Assembly (NCBI GenBank): GCA_016839055.1
Contig: JAEKNX010000014.1
Span: 1 to 64,000 of the forward strand
Direction of reading: 5' to 3'
DNA: 64,000 nucleotides
Source of the DNA: Spirochaetales bacterium
Lineage (GTDB): Bacteria > Spirochaetota > Spirochaetia > UBA9216
In this document: positions 30,582 through 39,010 of the stretch, one piece after another
Layout of the letters: each line of letters begins with the position of its first letter
Position numbering within the stretch: position 1 is the stretch's first letter
Notes under the pieces: model-generated
Seen by the model: only the letters and a program-made list of their open reading frames with translations
Databases searched by the model: none
Told to the model about the DNA's origin: nothing
Translations under genes and position numbers: made by a program

Positions 30582-32252
30582 ATGGTTATATATTCAATAC
30601 TGAAAATAGCAGGAAGCCTCGGCCTATTTCTCTACGGCATGAAGGTAATGAGTGACGGAATTCAGAAGACCGCCGGAGACGGACTACAGAAAATTCTGAA
30701 TTATATGACAATTAACCGCTTCGCGGCTGTATTTACCGGATTCGCGGTTACGACTCTTATTCAATCATCATCAGCTACTACTGTTATGGTCGTCTCTTTT
30801 GTAAACGCCGGCCTGCTGACTCTAACACAGTCCATAGGCGTGATAATGGGTGCAAACATCGGAACAACCGTTACCGGCTGGATAGTCGCGCTAATCGGGT
30901 TCAAGTTCAGCATCACGACAATTGCCCTGCCTGCCATAGGAATAGGACTGCCCCTGGTTTTTTCTAAAAAACTAGGAAAACAGGATCTCGGTGAAGTACT
31001 CATCGGGTTTGGAATCCTGTTTCTCGGACTAGATTTTCTTAAAAACTCGGTTCCGGACATAAAACACCATCCGGAATATCTCGAGTTTCTAACCCATTTC
31101 ACAAATCTCGGATTCTTATCCTATTTAATTTTCGTGGCGGTCGGAGCTCTTCTCACCCTCGTAATCCAGTCTTCGTCGGCCTCGATGGCCATAACCCTTA
31201 CGATGGCTTATTCGGGATGGATTGATTACCCGACAGCCGCAGGCATAATAATAGGAAGTAACATCGGAACCACGGTGACAGCCTATCTGGCCTCAATCGG
31301 GGCAAATACCAGCGCGAAGAGAGCCTCCCTGGCACATATTCTATTTAATATAATGGGAGCGGTACTGATCACCATTGTTTACAATCCTATTCTAAATCTC
31401 GTAGACATAATAATCCCCGGAGATCCTGCAGCAGGAACAGCGATTCCTGAGCACCTGGCAATGTTCCACACCCTCTTTAATATCATGACTACCGCTGTTT
31501 TTATTTGGTTTATTCCTCAGTTCACGAAAATTGTCGAGAAACTCATACCTGAGTCAAAAGATGATTTTGATAAAAAATATGAGCTGAAGTACATCTCAAC
31601 CGGAATTCAGGACACGGCGGAAATAAATCTGCTGAAAGTCAAGTCAGAGATTTCAAAAATGGCCGGCATTACCGAGGAAATGTTTCAGAAATTCCTGAGC
31701 ATTTTCAGTGAGCCTGATAAAAAACTCGGTGCAGAAGTCAAGAAACTAAAAGACATGGAAGATGTCACCGATCAGATGCAGGAGCAAATTACAGCCTATC
31801 TGATTGAATGTTCCGCTGAGGGCTTAAACGAGTACGGCATGAAGACTTCAACGGCGATGATTAGGGTTGTAAATGAGCTGGAAAGTATAGGCGACAGCTG
31901 CTACAACCTGATTCTCCTCTCCGAACGGAGACATAATAAGGGCATTGCTATTGAAAAAACAGCACTAGATGCTCTTGACCCCATGACCAAGACGGTCTCA
32001 GATTTTCTTGCGTTTATTCGAACAAGCATTGGTCATCGCTTTTCCGAGGAAGATCTAGCCAAGGCCATTAAATTTGAGGCTAAGGTAGATCAAGAACGCA
32101 AATCCCTGAGAAAGAAGTCTCAGAAAAGAATACAAAAAGGTTCCGATGTAAAATCAGAGCTGCTTTACCTTGATATAGTTAAACATCTTGAACACATCGG
32201 CGACTATTCACTGAACATCGCCGAAGCATTCAAACAAATTTATCAACATTAG
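30582..32252 (+). CDS. Na+/phosphate cotransporter with C-terminal PhoU domain
   Basis: Inner-membrane SLC34/NptA-type transporter. The two inverted halves each carry the QSSSA signature (LIQSSSATTVMV near residue 62 and VIQSSSASMAIT near 200) within hydrophobic segments to about residue 320. Residues 340-556 are helical and PhoU-like, a domain found in this subfamily that probably senses or regulates phosphate. 556 residues. Starts MVIYSILKIAGSLGLFLYGMK with a weak ribosome binding site. Ends at a bidirectional terminator. Confidence 0.92.
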   Translation: MVIYSILKIAGSLGLFLYGMKVMSDGIQKTAGDGLQKILNYMTINRFAAVFTGFAVTTLIQSSSATTVMVVSFVNAGLLTLTQSIGVIMGANIGTTVTGWIVALIGFKFSITTIALPAIGIGLPLVFSKKLGKQDLGEVLIGFGILFLGLDFLKNSVPDIKHHPEYLEFLTHFTNLGFLSYLIFVAVGALLTLVIQSSSASMAITLTMAYSGWIDYPTAAGIIIGSNIGTTVTAYLASIGANTSAKRASLAHILFNIMGAVLITIVYNPILNLVDIIIPGDPAAGTAIPEHLAMFHTLFNIMTTAVFIWFIPQFTKIVEKLIPESKDDFDKKYELKYISTGIQDTAEINLLKVKSEISKMAGITEEMFQKFLSIFSEPDKKLGAEVKKLKDMEDVTDQMQEQITAYLIECSAEGLNEYGMKTSTAMIRVVNELESIGDSCYNLILLSERRHNKGIAIEKTALDALDPMTKTVSDFLAFIRTSIGHRFSEEDLAKAIKFEAKVDQERKSLRKKSQKRIQKGSDVKSELLYLDIVKHLEHIGDYSLNIAEAFKQIYQH

Positions 32253-32258
32253 TATATA

Positions 32259-32306
32259 AAAACCATAGAGCCTAAGATTTACAAAGCCGGGAGGCTCTGT
32301 GGTTTT
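32259..32306. terminator. Bidirectional terminator between transporter and argH
   Basis: A 15-bp stem with one G-T pair (32259-32273 with 32292-32306) flanked by A and T runs. It serves both the plus-strand transporter gene and the minus-strand argH. Confidence 0.88.
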
Positions 32307-32319
32307 CCTTCATTCAAAA

Positions 32320-33684
32320 TTAAATCAGTCTTATACCATCACCGACGAGGGCCGCTACGGCCTTATTCAGGATATCCTCTTCCGCCGAAGTCATTTCATC
32401 TATTTCACAGACAGCCGCTTCCGTTAACGATAGGTTGAGCTTTCCGCTGGTGCCGGTTGATGTCCTGCTTTCATTGACCTCAGAAGGCTCTCTGCTGCCG
32501 AGCGCATCAAGATTCAAGCCTATTTCCTTATATGCATCGCGGAAGCTCATCCCGCCGGCAACGAGCTCAATAGCAGCATCAGTCGCCCAAATCTCGGGTG
32601 TAAATCCTTTTTCAAGCCCTTCCCTCTTAACTTCAAGCCTGGAAAATGTAAGTTCCATTATATCCATGCACTGGCCGCCAAGCTCGAGTCCCTTCATATA
32701 AGGCTCTTTCGTCTCCTGAAAATCACGGTTATAACCTGACGGGAGAGACCGTACCACCTGTTTAATATTCATCACGTAACTGGAGATAGTCGCCGACTTT
32801 GCCCTCATCAGCTCAAGGCCATCCGGATTTTTCTTCTGCGGCATAATGCTTGAACCGGAGCATAGTTCGGCGGGAAGACCAAAATATCCGAACTCGGGCA
32901 GTGAGAAGAGGATTAAATCCTGTGCCACACTGCTTAAAATCAGGCTGATATGCTCAACAGCATTCAATACAAGAGATTCGAGCCTGCCACGGGAATTGTT
33001 CACATAGAGGACGTTATTCTGTACCTTCGCGAACCCCATCAGCTGGGAGGTCATCTCCCTGTTCAAGGGAAGCGGAGTACCGTAGCTTGCCGCGGCGCCG
33101 AGGGGACACTGATTAACCAGGGAGTAAACCGACAGTAGATTCTTCAGGCTGTCGGCAAGCTCTTCGGCCCATGCCCCAGCCCAGAGTCCGACTGTTGACG
33201 GCATGGCAATCTGCATATGGGTGCGTCCGGGCATCGGCACATCTTCATTTTCCCCAGCAAATTTCAAGATTGAAGAAACAAGGGCTGTTCCCTTACCCAG
33301 AAGTCTCAGAATCGACGCCCGGCTATAGAGCCTGAGAGCCGTTGCAACCTGATCATTCCTGGAGCGGCCTGTATGTATCTTCTTGCCGGCTTCCCCGGTT
33401 TTTTGAGTCAGATAGTTCTCGATGGCCGTATGGCAGTCCTCATCCGACTGTTTTATCTCGAAACTTCCGCTCCTGAAATCACTAATTACTTCCTTCAGGG
33501 CAGCTTCCAGCGCCTGTAGCTCCTCTGCGGTAAGAAGCTCGATAGAATTAAGCATTCTGGCATGGGCAACTGACGCAGCGCAGTCTGAAACAACAAGCCC
33601 CTTATCAAGGATGTAGTCCCGGCCTACTGTAAATTTTTCAACCAGTTCATTAAGTTCATAGTCCTTCTGCCATAATTTTGCCAT
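32320..33684 (-). CDS. argH: Argininosuccinate lyase
   Basis: Cleaves argininosuccinate into arginine and fumarate, the last step of arginine synthesis. The fumarase/aspartase signature GSSIMPQKKNPD holds the catalytic serine loop, and TGRSRNDQVAT and GRTHMQIAMPSTVGLW are visible. 454 residues, normal length. No other arginine gene is nearby, so argH stands alone downstream of clpB, with 66 bases containing an imperfect inverted repeat (TTTTCCGG/CCGGAAAA) between them. Confidence 0.96.
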   Translation of the reverse strand: MAKLWQKDYELNELVEKFTVGRDYILDKGLVVSDCAASVAHARMLNSIELLTAEELQALEAALKEVISDFRSGSFEIKQSDEDCHTAIENYLTQKTGEAGKKIHTGRSRNDQVATALRLYSRASILRLLGKGTALVSSILKFAGENEDVPMPGRTHMQIAMPSTVGLWAGAWAEELADSLKNLLSVYSLVNQCPLGAAASYGTPLPLNREMTSQLMGFAKVQNNVLYVNNSRGRLESLVLNAVEHISLILSSVAQDLILFSLPEFGYFGLPAELCSGSSIMPQKKNPDGLELMRAKSATISSYVMNIKQVVRSLPSGYNRDFQETKEPYMKGLELGGQCMDIMELTFSRLEVKREGLEKGFTPEIWATDAAIELVAGGMSFRDAYKEIGLNLDALGSREPSEVNESRTSTGTSGKLNLSLTEAAVCEIDEMTSAEEDILNKAVAALVGDGIRLI

Positions 33685-33750
33685 TGTAGTCCCCTTTTCC
33701 GGATTTATTCGTGAATATTACCGGAAAAGAAGCTTTTCTTCAACGCCGAA

Positions 33751-36336
33751 TCAAACAGAACCGACGGTCTTAAACACAAGCCCCTCAGCCCCCCTCTCAA
33801 CTTGAACCTCATCGCCTTCCTTAATCTCCCCGGCAAGCATCATCTTTGCCATCGGGTTCTGCACAAGGTTCTGAATTGCACGTTTCAGGGGCCGTGCTCC
33901 GAATGCCGGATCGAATCCATTTTCAGCTAAATACTCCTCAGCACCGGAGGTGAAATTGATTTTAATTTTCTTTTTATCAAGTCGTGTCTTAAGTATTTTC
34001 AGCTGAATATCGGCAATATGGGTAATCTGTTCACGTCCGAGCCGCTTGAAAGAGATAATCTCATCAATCCGGTTAAGAAACTCAGGCTTGAAGGTAGAAT
34101 GAAGAAGCGAAGTAATCTCCACCTTCACATCGGCCGGATCATCACAATGCAGAAGAAACTCTGATCCAAGGTTGCTCGTCATGATGATGATGGTATTCCG
34201 AAAATCCACCACCCTTCCCTGACTGTCAGTAAGCCTTCCATCGTCGAGTATCTGGAGGAGGATATTAAACACATCAGGATGAGCCTTCTCTATTTCATCA
34301 AAAAGAATTACCGAGTAGGGCCTTCTCCGGACCGCTTCAGTCAACTGACCGCCTTCATCATAGCCCACATAGCCCGGAGGTGCTCCGACAAGGCGTGAAA
34401 CCGAAAACTTTTCCATATATTCACTCATGTCTAACCGGGTCAGAGCTTTTTCATCGCTAAAAAGGAATTCTGCAAGAGTCTTGGCCAGCTCTGTTTTCCC
34501 GACTCCAGTTGGTCCGATAAAAATAAACGAGCCCAGAGGTCTATCCTCATCCGAGATGCCTGTTTTATTTCTCCTGATCGCATTGGAAACAGCGATAATT
34601 GCATCATCCTGACCTACGACCCTCTCCTCAAGAATCTGCTCCAGTTTGAGATATTTTTCCATCTCGGAGGCAAGCATCCTGGAAACAGGTATGCCAGTCC
34701 AGGTTGATACAACCCTGGCAATATCCTCCTCCTCCACTTCCTCACGAAGAAGACTTGTGCCAGACTGAACCTCTTCAAGCCTCTTGCTTTTAGCTGCTAC
34801 CTGCGCCTGTCTTTCAGGAATTAGTCCATGTTTAATCTCGGCAGCCCGGCGGAGATTGCCTTCACGTTCACTTACCGCCTCCTCTGCCCGAAGCTCTTCT
34901 ATCCCCGCTTTCAGGTTCCGGATTTCCTCGATGACATCCTTCTCATTTCTCCATTGAAGATGCATCGCATTTCGTGAAGTCTGGAGGCCGGAAAGTTCCG
35001 TCACAATATTTTTAAGGCGTTCTGCGGAGGCATCATCATCCTCTCGTGAGAGAGCCTGCTTTTCAATATTGAGCTGAAGAATTTTTCTTTCAATTTTATC
35101 AAGCTCGGTAGGCTGACTTTCAATCTCCATCTTCAGTCTGCTTGCAGCTTCATCGACCAGATCAATCGCCTTATCAGGAAGAAACCGGGATGTAACATAT
35201 CGGTCTGAGAGCACTGCAGCCGCGATAAGCGCTTCATCCTTAATCCGGACGCCGTGATGAACCTCATAGCGCTCCTGCAGCCCTCTGAGAATAGAGATTG
35301 AATCTTCAACTGACGGCTCTTTTGTAAACACAGGCTGAAAACGCCTCTCAAGAGCGGGGTCTTTTTCAATATGCTTCCGGTATTCATCAAGAGTTGTAGC
35401 ACCTATGGCATGAAGCTCCCCACGGGCCAGCGCCGGTTTGAGTAGATTCGACGCATCAGTTGAACCTTCAGCAGCGCCCGCTCCAACAAGAGTGTGGAGC
35501 TCATCGATAAACAGTATAATCTGACCGTTTGCCGCTTCAATTTCGGAAATAACCGCTTTCAGCCGCTCCTCGAACTCTCCCCGGAATTTTGCACCGGCAA
35601 TGAGTGCGCCGAGATCCAGGGCAAGCAGCTTCTTATTTTTAAGAGAATCAGGGACATCACCCGCGACAATCCGTCTGGCAAGCCCCTCGGCAATTGCAGT
35701 CTTTCCGACCCCCGGCTCCCCAATTAATACCGGATTATTTTTAGTTCGCCGGGAGAGAACCTGCATAACCCTGCGGATTTCCTCATCACGCCCTATTACC
35801 GGATCAAGCTTATCACGCCTGGCTAGTTCGGTGAGATCCTTACAGAATTTATCGAGAACCTGATACTTTCCTTCCGGATTCTGATCAGTCACCCGTTGAT
35901 TACCGCGTATCCCCTGCAGCGAGCTTAGTACTCCGCTGCGTGTTATTCCGTTGTGCTTCAAAACTTCGGCACCTGAAGTATTAGTATTTAATATGCTCAA
36001 GAATACATGTTCAGTACTTACATAATCATCTTTCAACCCATCAGCTTCTTTTGATGCCGAGTTTAAAATGTTTGACAGATTAGGGGTAAGACCAACCTGG
36101 GCATTACTGCCGAAGACCTTAGGGAGGCTGAAAAGCAAATTATCGAGCTCTGCGGATAGTTGCTTCCTGTCAGCTCCGAGCCTGTCAAGAAGCGGAGGAA
36201 TTACACCATCCTGCTGCTCAAGCATTGCTTTTAGAAAATGTGGGACGTCAACCCCCGAGTGGTCGTAATTTCGCGCTATAGAATCCGCTTCCTGGAGTGC
36301 TTCCTGTACTTTTAGGGTAAATTTATCGTATCTCAT
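33751..36336 (-). CDS. clpB: ATP-dependent chaperone ClpB (Hsp104 family)
   Basis: Hexameric disaggregase working with DnaK. N-domain repeats (1-145), first AAA+ module ([15 protein letters not shown]; Walker B ILFIDELH), the coiled-coil M-domain (about 410-525) that separates ClpB from ClpA/ClpC, and the second AAA+ module ([19 protein letters not shown]). 861 residues. The ATG lacks a Shine-Dalgarno sequence, and a TTGACG-17-TATTTT promoter would start transcription at or beside the ATG, so the mRNA may be leaderless. No CIRCE element seen. Confidence 0.97.
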   Translation of the reverse strand: MRYDKFTLKVQEALQEADSIARNYDHSGVDVPHFLKAMLEQQDGVIPPLLDRLGADRKQLSAELDNLLFSLPKVFGSNAQVGLTPNLSNILNSASKEADGLKDDYVSTEHVFLSILNTNTSGAEVLKHNGITRSGVLSSLQGIRGNQRVTDQNPEGKYQVLDKFCKDLTELARRDKLDPVIGRDEEIRRVMQVLSRRTKNNPVLIGEPGVGKTAIAEGLARRIVAGDVPDSLKNKKLLALDLGALIAGAKFRGEFEERLKAVISEIEAANGQIILFIDELHTLVGAGAAEGSTDASNLLKPALARGELHAIGATTLDEYRKHIEKDPALERRFQPVFTKEPSVEDSISILRGLQERYEVHHGVRIKDEALIAAAVLSDRYVTSRFLPDKAIDLVDEAASRLKMEIESQPTELDKIERKILQLNIEKQALSREDDDASAERLKNIVTELSGLQTSRNAMHLQWRNEKDVIEEIRNLKAGIEELRAEEAVSEREGNLRRAAEIKHGLIPERQAQVAAKSKRLEEVQSGTSLLREEVEEEDIARVVSTWTGIPVSRMLASEMEKYLKLEQILEERVVGQDDAIIAVSNAIRRNKTGISDEDRPLGSFIFIGPTGVGKTELAKTLAEFLFSDEKALTRLDMSEYMEKFSVSRLVGAPPGYVGYDEGGQLTEAVRRRPYSVILFDEIEKAHPDVFNILLQILDDGRLTDSQGRVVDFRNTIIIMTSNLGSEFLLHCDDPADVKVEITSLLHSTFKPEFLNRIDEIISFKRLGREQITHIADIQLKILKTRLDKKKIKINFTSGAEEYLAENGFDPAFGARPLKRAIQNLVQNPMAKMMLAGEIKEGDEVQVERGAEGLVFKTVGSV

Positions 36337-36342
36337 GCTAAT

Positions 36343-36371
36343 AAAATAATTAGATTATCGTCACTCGTCAA
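36343..36371 (-). promoter_or_regulatory. Possible leaderless promoter of clpB
   Basis: On the minus strand TTGACG (36371-36366) and TATTTT (36348-36343) are spaced 17 bases, with only six bases between the -10 and the clpB ATG. Confidence 0.4.
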
Positions 36372-36419
36372 ATAGAAAAAATGCTATACAAAGCAGAAGT
36401 CATGTAATATCTTTCTACT

Positions 36420-37088
36420 ATGATATTTCTTCTAGTAAACATACTATGTGCCGTCGTTCCTGCGCTCCTGCTGGTTTTCTATTTTTACAGAAGGGATAGC
36501 CAGAAAAAAGAACCGGCGATGCTCATCTGGAAAATATTCATCCTCGGATTCTTCTCGGTTATTCCAGCCGTAATTATAGAACTCTTTCTGGAACCATTCA
36601 CCGCCCTCTCAAATCCGCTCCAGAGCATCTTCGCAAGAGCATTCATAATTGCCGCCCTCGTCGAGGAAGGAATAAAGCTGACAGTTGTAAGACTTTTTAT
36701 TTACAAAAGGGTCGAATTCGATGAGATAACCGATGGAATCATCTATACAGTCACCGCCGCCATGGGGTTTGCCTGTTTTGAAAACATCCTCTTCAGCACT
36801 GGAGGCCTGTCGACCATACTCCTAAGAGCCGTCACTGCGGTGCCACTTCATGCGCTTGCATCGGGAATAATGGGATACTATATTGGACTCTCCCGTTTCA
36901 ATAAAACCGGAGGAATGATGAAGGGCCTGGCAATTGCAGTTTTAATTCACGGCCTCTACGATTTCTTTCTTTTCACAGACACGATACTCGGCTTCCTCGT
37001 GATACCAATTCTAATAATAAGCTGGATTATACTTAAAAGGTTACTGGATAAGGCATTATTCCTTGACAGAGCCAGTGGAAGAAGCTAA
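36420..37088 (+). CDS. PrsW-family intramembrane metalloprotease
   Basis: Membrane protease of the CAAX/ABI superfamily. PrsW in Bacillus cleaves the anti-sigma factor RsiW. The 222-residue protein has about seven hydrophobic segments and the family motifs ALVEEGIK (E82, E83, K86), TDGIIYT, FACFEN (E121, N122) and VPLHALASG (H144), giving a full predicted active site. No anti-sigma/sigma pair lies nearby, so its substrate is unknown. Divergent from clpB. Confidence 0.85.
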   Translation: MIFLLVNILCAVVPALLLVFYFYRRDSQKKEPAMLIWKIFILGFFSVIPAVIIELFLEPFTALSNPLQSIFARAFIIAALVEEGIKLTVVRLFIYKRVEFDEITDGIIYTVTAAMGFACFENILFSTGGLSTILLRAVTAVPLHALASGIMGYYIGLSRFNKTGGMMKGLAIAVLIHGLYDFFLFTDTILGFLVIPILIISWIILKRLLDKALFLDRASGRS

Positions 37089-37133
37089 ATAATCACGCCG
37101 AAAAATAAAAGGTAAAAATGTTTTCCAATGATG

Positions 37134-37162
37134 TTGACATAAACGCCGATTACGACTATATT
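37134..37162 (+). promoter_or_regulatory. Consensus promoter of the initiator tRNA gene
   Basis: TTGACA (37134-37139), 17-base spacer, TATATT (37157-37162). Transcription would start near 37169, a few bases before the mature tRNA. Confidence 0.85.
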
Positions 37163-37175
37163 CTCAACACAACGA

Positions 37176-37248
37176 CGCAGGGTAGAGCAGCTGGCAGCTC
37201 GTCGGGCTCATAACCCGGAGGTCGCAGGTTCGAATCCTGTCCCTGCTA
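37176..37248 (+). tRNA. Initiator tRNA-fMet (CAT)
   Basis: The cloverleaf has initiator hallmarks: an unpaired first base (C1 opposite U72), three G-C pairs below the anticodon (GGG CTCATAA CCC) and the AGCTCG D-arm. T-arm GGTTCGAATCC. CCA is not encoded; AAG follows. The 3' end from 37231 is repeated three more times downstream in the array. Confidence 0.95.
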
Positions 37249-37254
37249 AGTAGA

Positions 37255-37292
37255 AGATGTTATTCGGTTTATCCGGATAACATCTTTTTTTT
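37255..37292 (+). terminator. Terminator A, copy 1 (tRNA-fMet terminator)
   Basis: AGATGTTAT/ATAACATCT extended by TCGG/CCGG with one wobble closes the loop TTTAT and is followed by eight T. A strong intrinsic terminator seven bases after the tRNA. Confidence 0.93.
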
Positions 37293-37420
37293 GCCCAGAT
37301 GAAGGGATAGGATTCGAACAGTAGCTCTCGCCGAGCTGGCGAGGATAAGCGCCCACGATGGGCGCGGCAGAGAGCGCAGGCGGCCTGGAGGTCGAAGACA
37401 GGATGTCTGAGATCGGAAGG

Positions 37421-37440
37421 CGAATCCTGTCCCTGCTAAG
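37421..37440 (+). repeat. tRNA-fMet 3' tail, second copy
   Basis: 20 bases identical to tRNA positions 37231-37250 (T-loop end, acceptor 3' strand, discriminator and the next two bases). Further copies are at 37602-37621 and 37792-37811. All four are followed by a terminator. Confidence 0.93.
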
Positions 37441-37441
37441 T

Positions 37442-37482
37442 AAAACACCATTTGGACTTTAGTCCTGATGGTGTTTTTTTTT
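37442..37482 (+). terminator. Terminator B, copy 1
   Basis: AAAACACCAT/ATGGTGTTTT with an inner GGAC/GTCC and loop TTTA, ending in nine T. Its sequence is unrelated to terminator A. Confidence 0.92.
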
Positions 37483-37663
37483 GCCCGAATACAAGGACAG
37501 GATTCGAACTGAATGAGCGCGCGAAGCGGAAGCGAGGCAGGAAGCCGAGCGCCAGCGAATGAGGCGGCTCGACGAGTCCGCACGATGCGGACGACAGAGA
37601 GCGAATCCTGTCCCTGCTAAGTAGAAGATGTTATTCGGTTTATCCGGATAACATCTTTTTTTT
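37483..37663 (+). ncRNA. Candidate structured unit 2 of the tRNA-derived array
   Basis: Same plan as unit 1 with a different interior. A 12-bp closing stem (37495-37506 with 37602-37613), a hairpin CGAGCGCC/GGCG-CTCG (37546-37571, one bulge) and GTCCGCA-CGA-TGCGGAC (37576-37592), again followed by CAGAGAGCG and then terminator A. Relative to unit 1, three pairs of the CGA-loop hairpin change on both sides. The 18 bases at 37519-37536 recur at 37936-37953. Confidence 0.4.
37626..37663 (+). terminator. Terminator A, copy 2
   Basis: Identical to 37255-37292. It ends unit 2. Confidence 0.92.
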
Positions 37664-37853
37664 GCCCAGATGAAGGGATAGGATTCGAACAGTAGCTCTC
37701 GCCGAGCTGGCGAGGATAAGCGCCCACGATGGGCGCGGCAGAGAGCGCAGGCGGCCTGGAGGTCGAAGACAGGATGTCTGAGATCGGAAGGCGAATCCTG
37801 TCCCTGCTAAGTAAAACACCATTTGGACTTTAGTCCTGATGGTGTTTTTTTTT
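37664..37853 (+). ncRNA. Candidate structured unit 3 (duplicate of unit 1)
   Basis: Identical to 37293-37482, including terminator B. After it an inverted T-arm (37864-37880) begins a fourth unit that has no matching tail further on, so the array is truncated there. Confidence 0.4.
37813..37853 (+). terminator. Terminator B, copy 2
   Basis: Identical to 37442-37482. It ends unit 3 and lies about 150 bases before the nucleotidyltransferase start codon. Confidence 0.92.
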
Positions 37854-37882
37854 GCCCGAATACAAGGACAGGATTCGAACCA

Positions 37883-37954
37883 TGCAGTGCGAAAACGTGA
37901 AGCACTGCAGCCCCCCTGCTTTTACCCGATATGCGGCGCGAAGCGGAAGCGAGC
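37883..37954 (+). other. GC-rich hairpins between array and nucleotidyltransferase
   Basis: TGCAGTGC/GCACTGCA around an 11-base loop (about 37883-37909), and GCGGC/GCCGC enclosing the 18-base motif shared with unit 2 (37936-37953). These probably belong to the truncated fourth unit or to a related GC-rich repeat. Confidence 0.45.
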
Positions 37955-38006
37955 CGCTCACCTCTGCTATTTGCATTTCTTTTACCAGCGGATTATATTA
38001 ACGACT

Positions 38007-38774
38007 ATGGATATCAAAAAAACTATTATAACCAGACTCCACGAGATTGAAGCCGAGCATAGGGTCAAAATTCTTCTTGCCGTCGAAGCCGGCTCGAGAG
38101 CATGGGGTTTTGAATCCTCTGACAGTGATTACGATATCCGATTCATATATAAGCACGAACTTTCATGGTATCTAAACGTTTTGCCCAAACGGGATGTAAT
38201 CGAATACCCAGAGGCCAATCTTCTTGATATTTCGGGTTGGGATCTGAGAAAAGCCTTGTTTTTACTTAACAAATCCAATCCGGCACTATTTGAGTGGTTG
38301 AACTCTCCCATTGTCTACATCAAGGACGCGGAGAGCTTCAAACGACTCTCTGAGTCCGCAAAGGACTATTTTTCACCAAAATCATCGATTCACCATTACC
38401 TTCATATGGCCGGAGGAAATTTCCGTGACTATCTTCAGCGCGACATGGTTAAAATCAAGAAATATTTCTATGTATTAAGGCCGCTGCTTGCCTGCATGTG
38501 GATTGAAAAGTATTCGAGTGCGCCCCCGATGAACTTTCAGGACTTACTCGTGGATCTACAGATAGGCGGCAGGCTTAACGATTCAATCTCCACCCTGCTT
38601 GAGAGGAAAAGATCCGCAGTAGAGCTGGGTCTATCACCCATTATTCCTGAAATAAATAACTTCATACAAGAAAAAATTGAATATTTCGCAGATAAATCAG
38701 CAAACTTAAATCCCGCAGCCAAACCGCCTGCAGGGAATTTGGATAAACTGTTTTGTTCTCTGCTCTTCAAATAA
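38007..38774 (+). CDS. Predicted nucleotidyltransferase (COG3541/RlaP-like)
   Basis: 255 residues from the ATG at 38007 (MDIKKTIITRL). The frame is open upstream to 37839 but that part lies in the array and is not coding. The polymerase-beta-type motif GSRAWGF ... SDSDYDIRF gives the GS and Asp-x-Asp metal site, and the downstream WDLRKALFLLNKSNPALFEWL is typical of this family, some members of which sit beside RNA ligases. No RNA ligase gene is near. The substrate is unknown, although its position behind a tRNA-derived array is suggestive. Confidence 0.8.
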   Translation: MDIKKTIITRLHEIEAEHRVKILLAVEAGSRAWGFESSDSDYDIRFIYKHELSWYLNVLPKRDVIEYPEANLLDISGWDLRKALFLLNKSNPALFEWLNSPIVYIKDAESFKRLSESAKDYFSPKSSIHHYLHMAGGNFRDYLQRDMVKIKKYFYVLRPLLACMWIEKYSSAPPMNFQDLLVDLQIGGRLNDSISTLLERKRSAVELGLSPIIPEINNFIQEKIEYFADKSANLNPAAKPPAGNLDKLFCSLLFK

Positions 38775-38843
38775 CATCAAGAGAAACCACATTCTCTTGA
38801 TACTAATAGCCTTCTAATCAGAAGTGAACGATTGCAGAATCAA

Positions 38844-38947
38844 CAATTCTAATTTGGCTGCTTTTGTATGCCGCCGCTAATGGCACCGAGGTCAGCAAGG
38901 GCCGACATTCGGGGAGGGGGGGGGAATTGCAGTCAAATTCAGAATTG
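38844..38947 (-). repeat. Dispersed repeat with terminal inverted repeats, copy 1
   Basis: About 104 bases with imperfect 19-base terminal inverted repeats (CAATTCT-AATTTGGCTGC and its complement). Read on the minus strand it shares a 20-base block (38893-38912) and the AGCGGCGGCATA end with the copy at 50125-50266. It contains a G4-A-G9 tract. GCAGAAT occurs on both sides (38834-38840, 38953-38959). Looks like a small non-autonomous element. Confidence 0.75.
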
Positions 38948-39010
38948 CTGCTGCAGAATAATAACATTTGCATTCGACTAACCAATCCTCTATAATCAGA
39001 GAGTAATATT

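Larger units (their letters stand above)
37293..37482 (+). ncRNA. Candidate structured unit 1 of the tRNA-derived array
   Basis: A 14-bp closing stem joins an inverted copy of the tRNA T-arm/acceptor (37303-37316) to a direct copy of the tRNA 3' tail (37421-37434) with one G-U pair. Inside are hairpins CTCGCC/GGCGAG (37327-37343) and GCGCCCA-CGA-TGGGCGC (37349-37365), then CAGAGAGCG. Terminator B follows. No promoter is recognised directly in front of the unit and it begins after a terminator, so expression is uncertain. Confidence 0.4.
37231..37509 (+). repeat. 279-bp direct repeat, copy 1
   Basis: This segment, starting inside the T-arm of tRNA-fMet, recurs without visible difference at 37602-37880, with a period of 371 bases. 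It contains terminator A, structured unit 1, a copy of the tRNA 3' tail, terminator B and an inverted T-arm copy. Perfect identity implies recent duplication or ongoing gene conversion, or an assembly artefact. Confidence 0.92.
37602..37880 (+). repeat. 279-bp direct repeat, copy 2
   Basis: Same sequence as 37231-37509 at an offset of 371 bases. Includes tail copy (37602-37621), terminator A, unit 3, tail copy (37792-37811), terminator B and the final inverted T-arm (37864-37880). Confidence 0.92.

Noticed and set aside
37269-37822. Two minus-strand open frames (ending at 37269 and 37640) whose last 60 residues are identical
   Set aside because: They are antisense to the terminators and folded units, have no ribosome binding site, and their identity follows from the 279-bp DNA repeat.
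37231-37880. CRISPR-like repeat array
   Set aside because: The repeats are copies of a tRNA end and terminators, spacing is 180-190 bases, interiors are palindromic and one is duplicated exactly. No cas gene is present.
37839-38006. Upstream extension of the nucleotidyltransferase frame
   Set aside because: It would start inside terminator B and read through the array. The protein family begins at the ATG at 38007.
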